Below are positions 1 through 6,135 of a stretch of 7,835 bases of DNA, one piece after another (positions within the stretch are counted from its first letter, which is position 1; each line of letters opens with the position of its first letter). A model generated the notes under the pieces. It was given only the letters and a program-made list of their open reading frames with translations, had not been told where the DNA came from and ran no database searches. The stretch spans positions 1 through 7,835 of the forward strand of contig JACCTQ010000006.1 of the NCBI GenBank assembly GCA_013812265.1, read 5' to 3'. Origin of the DNA: Actinomycetota bacterium. Its GTDB lineage: Bacteria > Actinomycetota > Thermoleophilia > Gaiellales > Gaiellaceae. The position numbers and the translations under genes were made by a program.

Positions 1-746
1 AGCCAGTAACCGGCCAGCGCGCTTGCTACCCCTCCTGCCACGCTCAGGCAGAGCATCCACGCCAGGCGATCGGTCAGGAGGTAGGCGGCGGCCGGCGGAG
101 CGATCATGAGCGCCACGACCAGGATCGACCCGACAGCATCGAACGCCCCGACGGCCGTCACCGAGACGAGAGACATGAGGCCGTAGTGGACGAATGCAGG
201 CGAGAAGCCGAGGGCGGCCGCAAGTGCGGCGTCGAACGTCGCCAGCTTCAGCTCCTTGTAGAAGACGAGCAGGCAGGCGAGGTTGAGGAGCAGGATCGCC
301 CCCATGACATAGAGCGCACGGGCGCCCAGGTCGTACCCGGCCAGGACGAAGCGGTCGAACGGCGCGAATGCGAGCTCGCCGAGCAGGACCGCGTCGATGT
401 CGAGGTGGACGCTGTCCGCAAACCGGGAGACGAGGATGACCCCCGCGCTGAACAAGACGGGGAAGACGAGCCCGATCGCGGCGTCCTCGCGAACGAGCTG
501 TGTCCGCCTGAGCAGCTCGACCAGTACGACCGTCAAAAGGCCTACGAGGGCCGCCCCCACGATGAGAACCGGCGAAGCCAGATCCTCGACAACGAAGAAG
601 GCGAGCACGATCCCGAGCAGGATCGCGTGGCTGATGGCGTCGCTGATCAGGGCCATGCGCCGCAGCACGAGGAAGACGCCGGGCAGCGCACAGGCCGCCG
701 CGACCACGGCGGCGATTGCCTGGATCTCGATCTGTGGCGTACTCAC
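1..746 (-). CDS. Metal ABC transporter permease (ABC-3 family), second subunit, 3' end outside window
   Basis: Membrane subunit of a Mn/Fe/Zn ABC importer; with the neighbouring permease it probably forms the transmembrane heterodimer. I translated it from the GTG at 746: 248 residues are in the window and about 30-50 seem to be missing compared with the usual 280-300. It is mainly hydrophobic. Near residues 28-40 lies LRRMALISDAISH, the family's conserved N-terminal stretch. Further in come YKELKLATFDAALAAALG, the probable ATPase-coupling loop, and VGSILVVALMIAPPAAAYLL, a typical ABC-3 segment. The GTG start overlaps the TGA of the upstream permease in a GTGA (743-746), so translation is probably coupled. 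It lacks the C-terminal winged helix of its partner within the visible part. The family is secure; the metal is not readable from this protein. Confidence 0.93.
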   Translation of the reverse strand, partial: MSTPQIEIQAIAAVVAAACALPGVFLVLRRMALISDAISHAILLGIVLAFFVVEDLASPVLIVGAALVGLLTVVLVELLRRTQLVREDAAIGLVFPVLFSAGVILVSRFADSVHLDIDAVLLGELAFAPFDRFVLAGYDLGARALYVMGAILLLNLACLLVFYKELKLATFDAALAAALGFSPAFVHYGLMSLVSVTAVGAFDAVGSILVVALMIAPPAAAYLLTDRLAWMLCLSVAGGVASALAGYW

Positions 747-1885
747 GCGTCCGCCCCGGCAGTCTCCGTACCTCCGAAGCGGCGGCCGGCCTCCTCCCGG
801 CCCGCCTCGGTTATCCCCCACTCGCCCTCCTCGTCCCGCCGAGCCCAGCCGCGCTCCTCGAGCCGCTCCAGGCTGCGCTCCACGGCCGCCGCGCCAGACC
901 GCATCGTCTCGAGCACCGCCACAGGATGCGTGCGCCCCAGGCTGCCGTGCTCGGCTGCCAGGGTGTCGAGATCGGCGAGCACGGCGCTCACCGCGAGGCG
1001 CCGTCTGCTACGGCGATCGCGAGACCAACGCCAGACCAGACCGCGGTTCGGCGCCAGAAGCAGCGAGCTGAGCACGACGGCGCCCGCGCAGAGCACGATC
1101 GTAGGTCCGGTCGGCAGGCGGCTCGCCTCGCTCGAGACCAGAGCTCCGCTCACCCCGGCCACGGCCCCGAAGAGAGCCCCAAGGCAGGTCATCGTTCCCA
1201 AGCGATCGGTCCACTGACGTGCCGCGGCCGCCGGCGCTACGACCATCGCGCTCATGAGCACGACGCCGACGGTCTGCAATCCGACGACGATCGCGAGCAC
1301 GAGCAGGCCGGTGAGCAGCACGTCGAGGAGCCTGACCGGTAGCCCGAGCGTGCCGGCGAAGTCGGGGTCGAAGGTCAGGAGCTTGAACTCCTTCCAGAGC
1401 ACGAAGGTACCCCCGAGGGCGACGGCGCCAAGCGATGCCATCACGACGAGGTCCCGGTCGAGGAGCGAGGCAGCCTGGCCGAACAGGAACTTGTCCAGGC
1501 CGGCCTGGCTCGCGTCGGGCCGCCGCTGGATGAAGGTCAGTAGAACGAGGCCCACGCCGAAGAAGACCGACAGGACGAGGCCGAGCGCGGTGTCGTACTT
1601 GACACGAGTCGACCGGACGATGCTCATCACGAGCAGCGTGCCGACCCAGCCGGCGACCGCTGCGCCGAGCACGAGCACGAGCGGCGCCTTGCTCCCCGTG
1701 AGCATGTAGGCGAGAGCGATCCCCGGCAGGGCGGCGTGCGAGATAGCGTCCCCCAGCAAGCTCTGCCTGCGCAGAACGGCGAAGGTCCCGAGCGCGCCGC
1801 TGACGATCCCGAGCGTGCCTGCCCCGAGCGCCACCGTCCGCACCGTGTGATCGGTGAAGAGATCGCCGAAAACGCTCGCGAGCAT
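743..1885 (-). CDS. Metal ABC transporter permease (ABC-3 family) with C-terminal winged-helix domain
   Basis: Membrane subunit of the Mn/Fe/Zn importer, 380 aa. Residues 1-285 are the polytopic ABC-3 domain: LRRQSLLGDAISHAALPGIA near 38-57, the loop WKEFKLLTFDPDFAGTLGLP near 164-183, and VVLMSAMVVAPAAAARQW near 208-225. After a basic linker (WRWSRDRRSRRRL, 285-297) comes a soluble tail of about 80 residues that reads as a winged helix, including RLEERGWARRDEEGEWGITEAG near 341-362. Some Mn transporter permeases are known to carry such a cytoplasmic tail, so it may sense or regulate, but DNA binding is not shown. The reading frame stays open upstream to 2341, but that part lies over the ATPase gene. 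ATG at 1885 is chosen because it gives the family's N-terminus and overlaps the ATPase stop as TGATG. Confidence 0.95.
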   Translation of the reverse strand: MLASVFGDLFTDHTVRTVALGAGTLGIVSGALGTFAVLRRQSLLGDAISHAALPGIALAYMLTGSKAPLVLVLGAAVAGWVGTLLVMSIVRSTRVKYDTALGLVLSVFFGVGLVLLTFIQRRPDASQAGLDKFLFGQAASLLDRDLVVMASLGAVALGGTFVLWKEFKLLTFDPDFAGTLGLPVRLLDVLLTGLLVLAIVVGLQTVGVVLMSAMVVAPAAAARQWTDRLGTMTCLGALFGAVAGVSGALVSSEASRLPTGPTIVLCAGAVVLSSLLLAPNRGLVWRWSRDRRSRRRLAVSAVLADLDTLAAEHGSLGRTHPVAVLETMRSGAAAVERSLERLEERGWARRDEEGEWGITEAGREEAGRRFGGTETAGADA

Positions 1886-2667
1886 CAGGCCTCGGCGGCC
1901 GGCTCCGCGCCTGTAGGCGACCGTCCGTTGGCGCCGAGGAAGGCCACCCGGCCGCCGTAGGCGAGCCGCAGGTTCGCCTCGGTGAACGCCTCGTCCACGG
2001 GCCCGCTCGCGATTCTCCGCACGTTCAGAAGCACGACCCAGTCGAAATACTCCGCGACGGTCTGCAGATCGTGGTGTACGACGATCACGGTCCTCCCCTG
2101 CGCGCGCAGCTCCTGGAGGAGCTCGACGATCGCTACTTCCGTGGTTGCGTCGACGCCCTGGAACGGCTCGTCCATGAGGTAGATCTGGGCGTCCTGGACG
2201 AGAGCGCGCGCGAGGAAGACGCGCTGCTGCTGCCCGCCCGAGAGCTGGCTGATCTGGCGTCCGGCGAAGTCCGCCATCCCTGTCTGCCCGAGGGCCGCGA
2301 GCGCGGCCTCGCGCTCGCGCCTTCCTGGACGGCGCACCCACCCGAGCGCGCCGTACCGGCCCATCATCACCACGTCGAGAACGCTCGTCGGGAAGTCCCA
2401 GTCGACGCTCCCCCGCTGGGGAACGTATGCAACGAGGCGGCGCTGCTCCTCGTAGGGCCGGCCGTGGACGAGAATGCGGCCGGCAGCAGGCTTGATGAGG
2501 CCGAGGATCGACTTGATCAGCGTCGTCTTGCCGGCCCCATTCGGGCCTACGACGGCGAGCAGGACGGCGCGCGGGACCGTGAGATCCACGTCCCAGAGCG
2601 CCGGACGGTCGCGGTAGGCGACCGTCAGGTCGGTGACCTCGATCGCGGGCGAGAGAGGTTCAGGCAT
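1885..2667 (-). CDS. Metal ABC transporter ATP-binding protein (Mn/Fe/Zn type)
   Basis: Cytoplasmic ATPase that powers the two permeases, 260 aa, normal length. All motifs are intact: Walker A GPNGAGKTT at 41-49, Q-loop Gln84 in VPQRGSVDWDFP, signature LSGGQ at 142-146, Walker B IYLMDE at 162-167, D-loop GVDA at 171-174, and H-loop His199 in VVHHD. The stretch VDWDFPTSVLDVVMMGRYG (88-106) is characteristic of the Mn/Fe/Zn importer subfamily. The frame is open upstream to 2805, inside the binding-protein gene. ATG at 2667 is preferred because it gives a standard N-terminus and overlaps the upstream stop by 8 bases. It shares one base with the downstream permease start (TGATG), so the genes are translationally coupled. 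The specific metal cannot be read from this subunit. Confidence 0.97.
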   Translation of the reverse strand: MPEPLSPAIEVTDLTVAYRDRPALWDVDLTVPRAVLLAVVGPNGAGKTTLIKSILGLIKPAAGRILVHGRPYEEQRRLVAYVPQRGSVDWDFPTSVLDVVMMGRYGALGWVRRPGRREREAALAALGQTGMADFAGRQISQLSGGQQQRVFLARALVQDAQIYLMDEPFQGVDATTEVAIVELLQELRAQGRTVIVVHHDLQTVAEYFDWVVLLNVRRIASGPVDEAFTEANLRLAYGGRVAFLGANGRSPTGAEPAAEA

Positions 2668-3646
2668 CGGGCTTCTGCCCCAGCAAGCCGGCGACGATCG
2701 AGTCGATGTTGTGCCGCACCATCCCGACGTACGTCCCTTCCGGCGTGCCCGGATCGCCCATCGCATCCGAGAAGAGCTGGCGGCCGATGGAGACGTCGAA
2801 GCCACGGCTCTGTACCGCTTCGCGAACCGCTTCGAGCGCGCGAGGCGAGACGGACGACTCCACGAACACGGCCGGGATCTTCCGTTCTACGATGAACTCC
2901 GCCAGCGCTCGCACGTCGGCGGTGCCTGCCTCCGAAGCCGTGCTGATTCCTTGTAGGCCGCGCACCTCGAAGCCGTAGCGTCGTCCGAAATAGTTGAAGG
3001 CATCGTGCGCCGTAATAATCACGCGCCGCTCGCGAGGAACGAGCGCGGCTCGGCGCTGGACGTACGCGTGGAGCTCCCGCAGCCGCGCGAGGTAACGGCG
3101 GGTGTTCACACGGTAGAGCGCGGCGTGAACCCGGTCGAGCCGGGTCAGGGCCTGCCGCACGGCCTCCGTCGCTCGCATCCACAGCGTCACGTCGAACCAG
3201 ACGTGTGGGTCGTAGTTGCCGGCGAAAGCGGCCGACGTCAGCAGGAGGCTGCGTGGGATGCCGTCGGTAACCGCAAACGTGCGCACCCGTCCGCGCATCC
3301 GCTCGAAGACCTCCGCGAGCTTCGCCTCCAGGTGGAGCCCTCCGTAGAAGACCGCGTCCGCCTCCGCGAGCTCGATAACGTCGCCTTCGCTGGCCTTGTA
3401 GACGTGCGGGTCGATGCCCGGGCCCATTAGACCGGTCACCTCGACTCTCGGGCCGCCGAGGTTCTCGACGATGTCGGTGATCATCCCGATGGTCGTGACG
3501 ACCCGGATGGGCCGGTCGGAGAGGTCCGGAGCAGCCTTGGCCTCTACTACGGACTCACCGCAGCCCAGGCCGGTCGCGGCGACGAGCGCGACCAGAATCG
3601 CTGCGATCGACGCCGTGAGCCCGCCGCTTGTGGCTCTGAGCCGCAA
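2660..3646 (-). CDS. Metal ABC transporter substrate-binding lipoprotein (TroA/PsaA/ZnuA cluster A-I family)
   Basis: Extracytoplasmic binding protein that delivers metal to the ABC permeases. The longest frame starts at ATG 3886, but its first 80 codons come largely from a palindromic repeat element and lack a signal sequence. I prefer the TTG at 3646. It gives 328 aa beginning with a short basic segment, a hydrophobic stretch (residues 14-28) and Cys29 in AATGLGC, a weak lipobox. No clear Shine-Dalgarno supports this start, so it stays uncertain. Expected metal ligands are His81 (DPHVYKASEGD), His148 (DPHVWFDV), His214 (TAHDAFNYF) and Asp294 (LFSDAMGDPG). Aligned from memory, His/His/His/Asp matches TroA rather than the His/His/Glu/Asp of PsaA, so Mn, Zn or Fe are all possible. 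The spacer between the first two ligands lacks the His-rich loop typical of ZnuA. The C-terminus overlaps the ATPase start by 8 bases. Confidence 0.93.
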   Translation of the reverse strand: MRLRATSGGLTASIAAILVALVAATGLGCGESVVEAKAAPDLSDRPIRVVTTIGMITDIVENLGGPRVEVTGLMGPGIDPHVYKASEGDVIELAEADAVFYGGLHLEAKLAEVFERMRGRVRTFAVTDGIPRSLLLTSAAFAGNYDPHVWFDVTLWMRATEAVRQALTRLDRVHAALYRVNTRRYLARLRELHAYVQRRAALVPRERRVIITAHDAFNYFGRRYGFEVRGLQGISTASEAGTADVRALAEFIVERKIPAVFVESSVSPRALEAVREAVQSRGFDVSIGRQLFSDAMGDPGTPEGTYVGMVRHNIDSIVAGLLGQKPDA

Positions 3647-3722
3647 GCCCGGTGGTCGCTGGAATCCGGCGCGCGGATCGGTTCCCCGCTCGGCTCGGCC
3701 GGCCCATCGCTTGCTTGCTCCT

Positions 3723-3746
3723 GGGGTCAGGTCTTGCACCGCAACA
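3723..3746 (+). repeat. Left terminal inverted repeat of the MITE-like element
   Basis: The sequence starts GGGGTCAGGTCTTGCAC and continues CGCAACA. It pairs with 3874-3897 over 24 bases; the only mismatch is at base 18 (C here; the partner's complement reads T). The match stops outwards at once (T versus A), marking a sharp boundary. Confidence 0.88.
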
Positions 3747-3873
3747 AAATCGGCGGGCGCCAGTTCGATCGCAGGGTCGCATCTTCTCGCTCGCTTCCGT
3801 CCTACGAACGCAGTGAATGCGTCGAAGGAGCGACAAGCAGGACGCTGGCGACGCAAATGTTCGCGCCGAAGGC

Positions 3874-3897
3874 TGTTGCAGTGCAAGACCTGACCCC
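3874..3897 (-). repeat. Right terminal inverted repeat of the MITE-like element
   Basis: The sequence reads TGTTGCA then GTGCAAGACCTGACCCC, the reverse complement of the left repeat with one mismatch. It ends 10 bp before the last base of the ZIP stop codon region at 3908. Confidence 0.88.
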
Positions 3898-3907
3898 TTT
3901 CGCGAGT

Positions 3908-5116
3908 CTATCCGGCGAATAGGCCGGTCGCGTACATCACCAGGACGCCGGCCAGGAACCCGCCGAGCACGTACGGCGAGCTGAGGCGTTCGCCCGTCCG
4001 GCGAACGATGTACCGCCCAACCTCGACCACGACCTCGGCTGCCGCCCCTGCCGCGGCGGCAAAGAAGACGACGCCGAGGACGTCGCTCGTGACGAAACCG
4101 CCGATCCAGGCACCGAGAATCGCGGGTGCGCCCGCGACGAGCGTCAACACGGCGAGACGCGCTTTGCTCACTCGCTCTGCTTCGGCGGCCGGTGCCGCAA
4201 TTCCCAGCCCCTCGGTGACATTGTGAATCATGAACCCCACGATCAGAAACGTGCCGAGGGCGAGCTCGCCGAGGGCGAACGACGAGCCGATCGCAAGACC
4301 CTCGCCGAGGTTGTGAAGGCCGATTCCGATCGCCACGAGGGTCGCGAGCGCCAGGCCGCCGAGGCCGGCGCCGGACGAGCGGCTGTCGGACGAGAAACGA
4401 TGTGAGAGAAACGTAAGCGTCAAGTAGCTCACCGCCACCCCCAACAGGACGAGGCCGGCGCCCCCGAGCGCGCTCGGTAGAGCCGCCTGTAACTGGAGTG
4501 CCTCGGAGAGGGCCCCGACAGCGAGAAATGTCAGCAACCCGGCGGTGAGCGCCATGAAGGCCGACAGCCAGCGGGGAGAGGCGCGGCGAAGCGAGGGCAG
4601 CCAGAGCAGTCCAACTGCAATGGGGACGATCCCGACGAGAAACCCGATGATGCCGTAACCGAGGAAACTGCTTGGCGACGCCGACGGCGTCTCGACCGCA
4701 GCCGGAATCGCCTCGGTCGTCTGGATGCCGGTCGAGCTCGTCACGCCCACGGAGATGGGCTCGTCTTCGACCCAGTCGAACGGGATGAGAATGGTGCTCG
4801 AGCGAAGGCGTCCCAGTGTCTGCGGTCCATCGAGCGTGAAAGGCACCACCGCGTCGTCGACCGTCACCGTGCCGATCGTCAGCTCGTCGCGCTGCGGGTT
4901 GGTGACGCGAATCCGTATCTCGCCCTGCTTGAACTCGATGCGCCTTATGTCGAACTCGTCGGGCTGCGGGGCGTTGCGGCCGATCAGGCCGACGAGCGAT
5001 CCTCCGGCAACCGCGAAGAGGGACACTGCGCCAACGAGCAAGAGCAGCGGAAGGAGCGCCCACAGGCGCCAGCGGGCGTCGCCCGACCCCCCGACGGCTA
5101 CGGAGTCCGACGCCAT
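3908..5116 (-). CDS. ZIP-family divalent metal transporter with N-terminal extracytoplasmic domain
   Basis: Inner-membrane carrier of the ZIP family, which moves Zn, Fe, Mn or similar ions into the cytoplasm; 402 aa. The two signature helices are intact: HNLGEGLAIG at 268-277 (His268, Asn269, Glu272) and HNVTEGLGIA at 298-307 (His298, Asn299, Glu302), the expected transport-site ligands. Glu361 in a later helix may add to the site. Residues 16-40 form a first hydrophobic segment. Residues 48-140 form a soluble, strand-rich, acidic region without any His, Cys or Met. The ZIP core follows from about 150. This extra domain makes it longer than simple bacterial ZIPs. A His-rich cytoplasmic loop is absent; the loop near 238-252 is Ser/Gly-rich. 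The ATG directly follows the oxidase TAG with no gap, so the two are almost certainly co-expressed. Direction and metal are inferred. Confidence 0.93.
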   Translation of the reverse strand: MASDSVAVGGSGDARWRLWALLPLLLLVGAVSLFAVAGGSLVGLIGRNAPQPDEFDIRRIEFKQGEIRIRVTNPQRDELTIGTVTVDDAVVPFTLDGPQTLGRLRSSTILIPFDWVEDEPISVGVTSSTGIQTTEAIPAAVETPSASPSSFLGYGIIGFLVGIVPIAVGLLWLPSLRRASPRWLSAFMALTAGLLTFLAVGALSEALQLQAALPSALGGAGLVLLGVAVSYLTLTFLSHRFSSDSRSSGAGLGGLALATLVAIGIGLHNLGEGLAIGSSFALGELALGTFLIVGFMIHNVTEGLGIAAPAAEAERVSKARLAVLTLVAGAPAILGAWIGGFVTSDVLGVVFFAAAAGAAAEVVVEVGRYIVRRTGERLSSPYVLGGFLAGVLVMYATGLFAG

Positions 5117-6112
5117 CTAGTCGGTGACGTCGAAGAAGCCCATCCAGCCGAGCTCGGCGAACTCGGATTGGTGAGCGTGGAACATGAACAGGCCCGTGCT
5201 GGCGAAATCGATCTCGATGATCCCCCGCTGGCCCTGGCACTGCATCACGGTGTCGGTGTACTCGAACTGGCCCGTCGAGCCCGTCGGGTAATACCTGAAG
5301 AAGTCGCCGTGCAGGTGAAGCGAGTTGACGAGATCGAACTCGGTCAGGTTCGCGAGGTAGATCCGCACGGTCTGCGAGCGCTTCACCCTGATCGGGTACT
5401 TCGCGTAGTAGAAAGCGAGGCCGTTCACGGTGTAGAAATTGTTCTCGCCGTCGCCGTCGGTGTCATAGCCGTTCATCACCATGACGAGCTCCTGTGCCGG
5501 CTTGCGCGGCTTCGGCGGATCGATGATGAACGAGCCGTACAGGCCCTTGTGGATGTGCTTCTTGAGCGGCGTGGCGTGACAGTGGTAGAGATGCATCCCG
5601 TACGGCCGGGCAGGGAACTCGTAGACGAATGAGTCGCCGGGCTCCACGATCTCGAACACGCCGTCCATGTTGGAGGGGTGAATGCCGTGGAAGTGGATCG
5701 TGTGCGGATGAGATCCACCGTTCACGAATGTGACGCGCAGGACGTCGTCCTCGGTCGCGCGAATCACCGGGCCGGGAACCGTGCCGTTGTAGGTCCAGGC
5801 TGCGAAGCGCACGCCCTGCGCGACCTCGATCTCCTTGTCGATGGCGGTCAGCGTGTACTCGCGGACACGCCCCGGCTCGTGGGGAAGCGCGGGCGGCGGC
5901 ACCAGCAGGGAGTCGAGGGCATGGGGACCGCCTGGTGCAGGGACACTCGGGCCGAGCATGGCCGCATGCCCCCTGTGGGCCTGGTGCTTGTCATGTAGGG
6001 CCTGTCGGTCCTGCGCGTGAGCGCCGGACGGCCATGCGAGCTTCGCGAGAGGAACAGAGGCTACAACCGGGGCGGCGCCCGCCAGCAAACGGCGTCGCGA
6101 AAACTTAGTCAT
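5117..6112 (-). CDS. Tat-exported two-domain multicopper oxidase (T1 copper in domain 1)
   Basis: Exported oxidase that would couple one-electron substrate oxidation to reduction of O2 to water; 331 aa. The N-terminus has a Tat motif (SRRRLLAG, 5-12) and a likely cleavage site AHA|Q after residue 33. Domain 1 (about 85-200) holds H140-F-H142 and H177-C178-H179; domain 2 (about 205-331) holds H266-L-H268 and H312-A-H314. These four HxH pairs supply the eight ligands of a trinuclear copper centre. Cys178 and His186 would bind T1 copper. Aligned with AniA-type nitrite reductase, the axial Met is Leu191, as in ferroxidases and high-potential laccases. The domain 2 HAH lacks a Cys, so only domain 1 has T1 (type C layout). 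His179 and the trinuclear set argue against nitrite reductase. Residues 40-49 have His at every third position. Fe(II), Mn(II) or Cu(I) are candidate substrates. Confidence 0.93.
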   Translation of the reverse strand: MTKFSRRRLLAGAAPVVASVPLAKLAWPSGAHAQDRQALHDKHQAHRGHAAMLGPSVPAPGGPHALDSLLVPPPALPHEPGRVREYTLTAIDKEIEVAQGVRFAAWTYNGTVPGPVIRATEDDVLRVTFVNGGSHPHTIHFHGIHPSNMDGVFEIVEPGDSFVYEFPARPYGMHLYHCHATPLKKHIHKGLYGSFIIDPPKPRKPAQELVMVMNGYDTDGDGENNFYTVNGLAFYYAKYPIRVKRSQTVRIYLANLTEFDLVNSLHLHGDFFRYYPTGSTGQFEYTDTVMQCQGQRGIIEIDFASTGLFMFHAHQSEFAELGWMGFFDVTD

Positions 6113-6118
6113 GTCTAA

Positions 6119-6124
6119 ATTGTA
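6119..6124 (-). promoter_or_regulatory. Probable -10 element for the oxidase/metal operon (leaderless)
   Basis: On the minus strand this reads TACAAT, one base from the TATAAT consensus. It is followed by six bases (TTAGAC) and then the oxidase ATG at 6112. Transcription would begin at or next to the start codon, leaving no room for a Shine-Dalgarno, so the message is probably leaderless. No convincing -35 is visible; it would fall inside the regulator gene. Confidence 0.65.
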
Positions 6125-6128
6125 GACT
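6123..6128 (+). promoter_or_regulatory. Probable -10 element for the DtxR-family regulator gene (leaderless)
   Basis: This reads TAGACT and is followed by seven bases and then GTG at 6136, placing the transcription start at the start codon. It overlaps the opposed TACAAT by two bases. The same hexamer at the same distance precedes the cyclase gene. No clear -35 is seen. Confidence 0.65.
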
Positions 6129-6135
6129 AGCTAAC

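Larger units (their letters stand above)
3723..3897. mobile_element. 175-bp palindromic MITE/REP-like element in the intergenic gap
   Basis: Both ends carry a 24-bp inverted repeat with one mismatch (3723-3746 and 3874-3897), outermost bases GGGGTCAGGTCTTGCAC and their complement. Further pairing inside lets the whole element fold as one long imperfect hairpin: CGGCG 3751-3755 with CGCCG 3864-3868; CGCCAG 3758-3763 with CTGGCG 3845-3850; TCGCTC/CTTC 3787-3797 with GAAGGAGCGA 3824-3833; and an apex pairing around 3806-3822. No transposase reading frame and no flanking direct duplication are visible. I recall GGGGTCAGGTCTTGCA-type ends around Y1/RAYT-like transposases, but cannot verify this. 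It sits 10 bp after the ZIP stop and 76 bp before the binding-protein start, inside what is otherwise a continuous operon. It could also be a transcribed hairpin that tunes expression. Confidence 0.75.
6105..6134. promoter_or_regulatory. Candidate DtxR/MntR operator in the divergent intergenic region
   Basis: This AT-rich island in otherwise GC-rich DNA contains the interrupted palindrome GTCTA-AATTG-TAGAC (6113-6127). Outer half-sites TTAG (6105-6108) and CTAA (6131-6134) share nearly the same centre, offset by half a base. DtxR-type operators are AT-rich palindromes built on TTAG/CTAA half-sites. The site covers both -10 hexamers and abuts the metalloregulator gene, so autoregulation and repression of the metal operon are the natural inference. 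Part of the symmetry could simply come from two opposed -10 elements. Confidence 0.55.

Noticed and set aside
186..1342. Plus-strand frames across the permease genes
   Set aside because: Their translations are Arg/Asp/Glu- or Pro/Ser-rich without domains, opposite clearly conserved permeases.
1886..2341. N-terminal extension of the first permease frame to 2341
   Set aside because: The 152 extra codons lie in another frame of the intact ATPase gene and show no permease features; the ATG at 1885 gives the family N-terminus.
2668..2805. N-terminal extension of the ATPase frame to 2805
   Set aside because: The 46 extra residues overlap the end of the binding-protein gene in another frame and are low-complexity Ser/Arg; standard ABC sequence begins after Met at 2667.
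3723..3897. CRISPR array or rho-independent terminator
   Set aside because: There is only one inverted pair and no regularly spaced direct repeats, and no U-run follows a short GC hairpin on the transcribed strand.
3734..3922. Small plus-strand frame of 62 codons across the palindromic element
   Set aside because: Its sequence comes almost wholly from the inverted repeat, and the same peptide pattern (VAVQDLTP) appears from the other strand, as expected for a translated palindrome.
3555..5240. Long minus-strand frame of 561 codons across the ZIP gene
   Set aside because: It is an Arg-rich shadow of the ZIP, repeat and binding-protein region in another frame, with no recognisable domain; long shadow frames are expected in GC-rich DNA.
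5117..6112. Copper nitrite reductase as the identity of the oxidase
   Set aside because: The HCH motif (177-179) and four HxH pairs indicate a trinuclear copper centre, which NirK/AniA enzymes lack.
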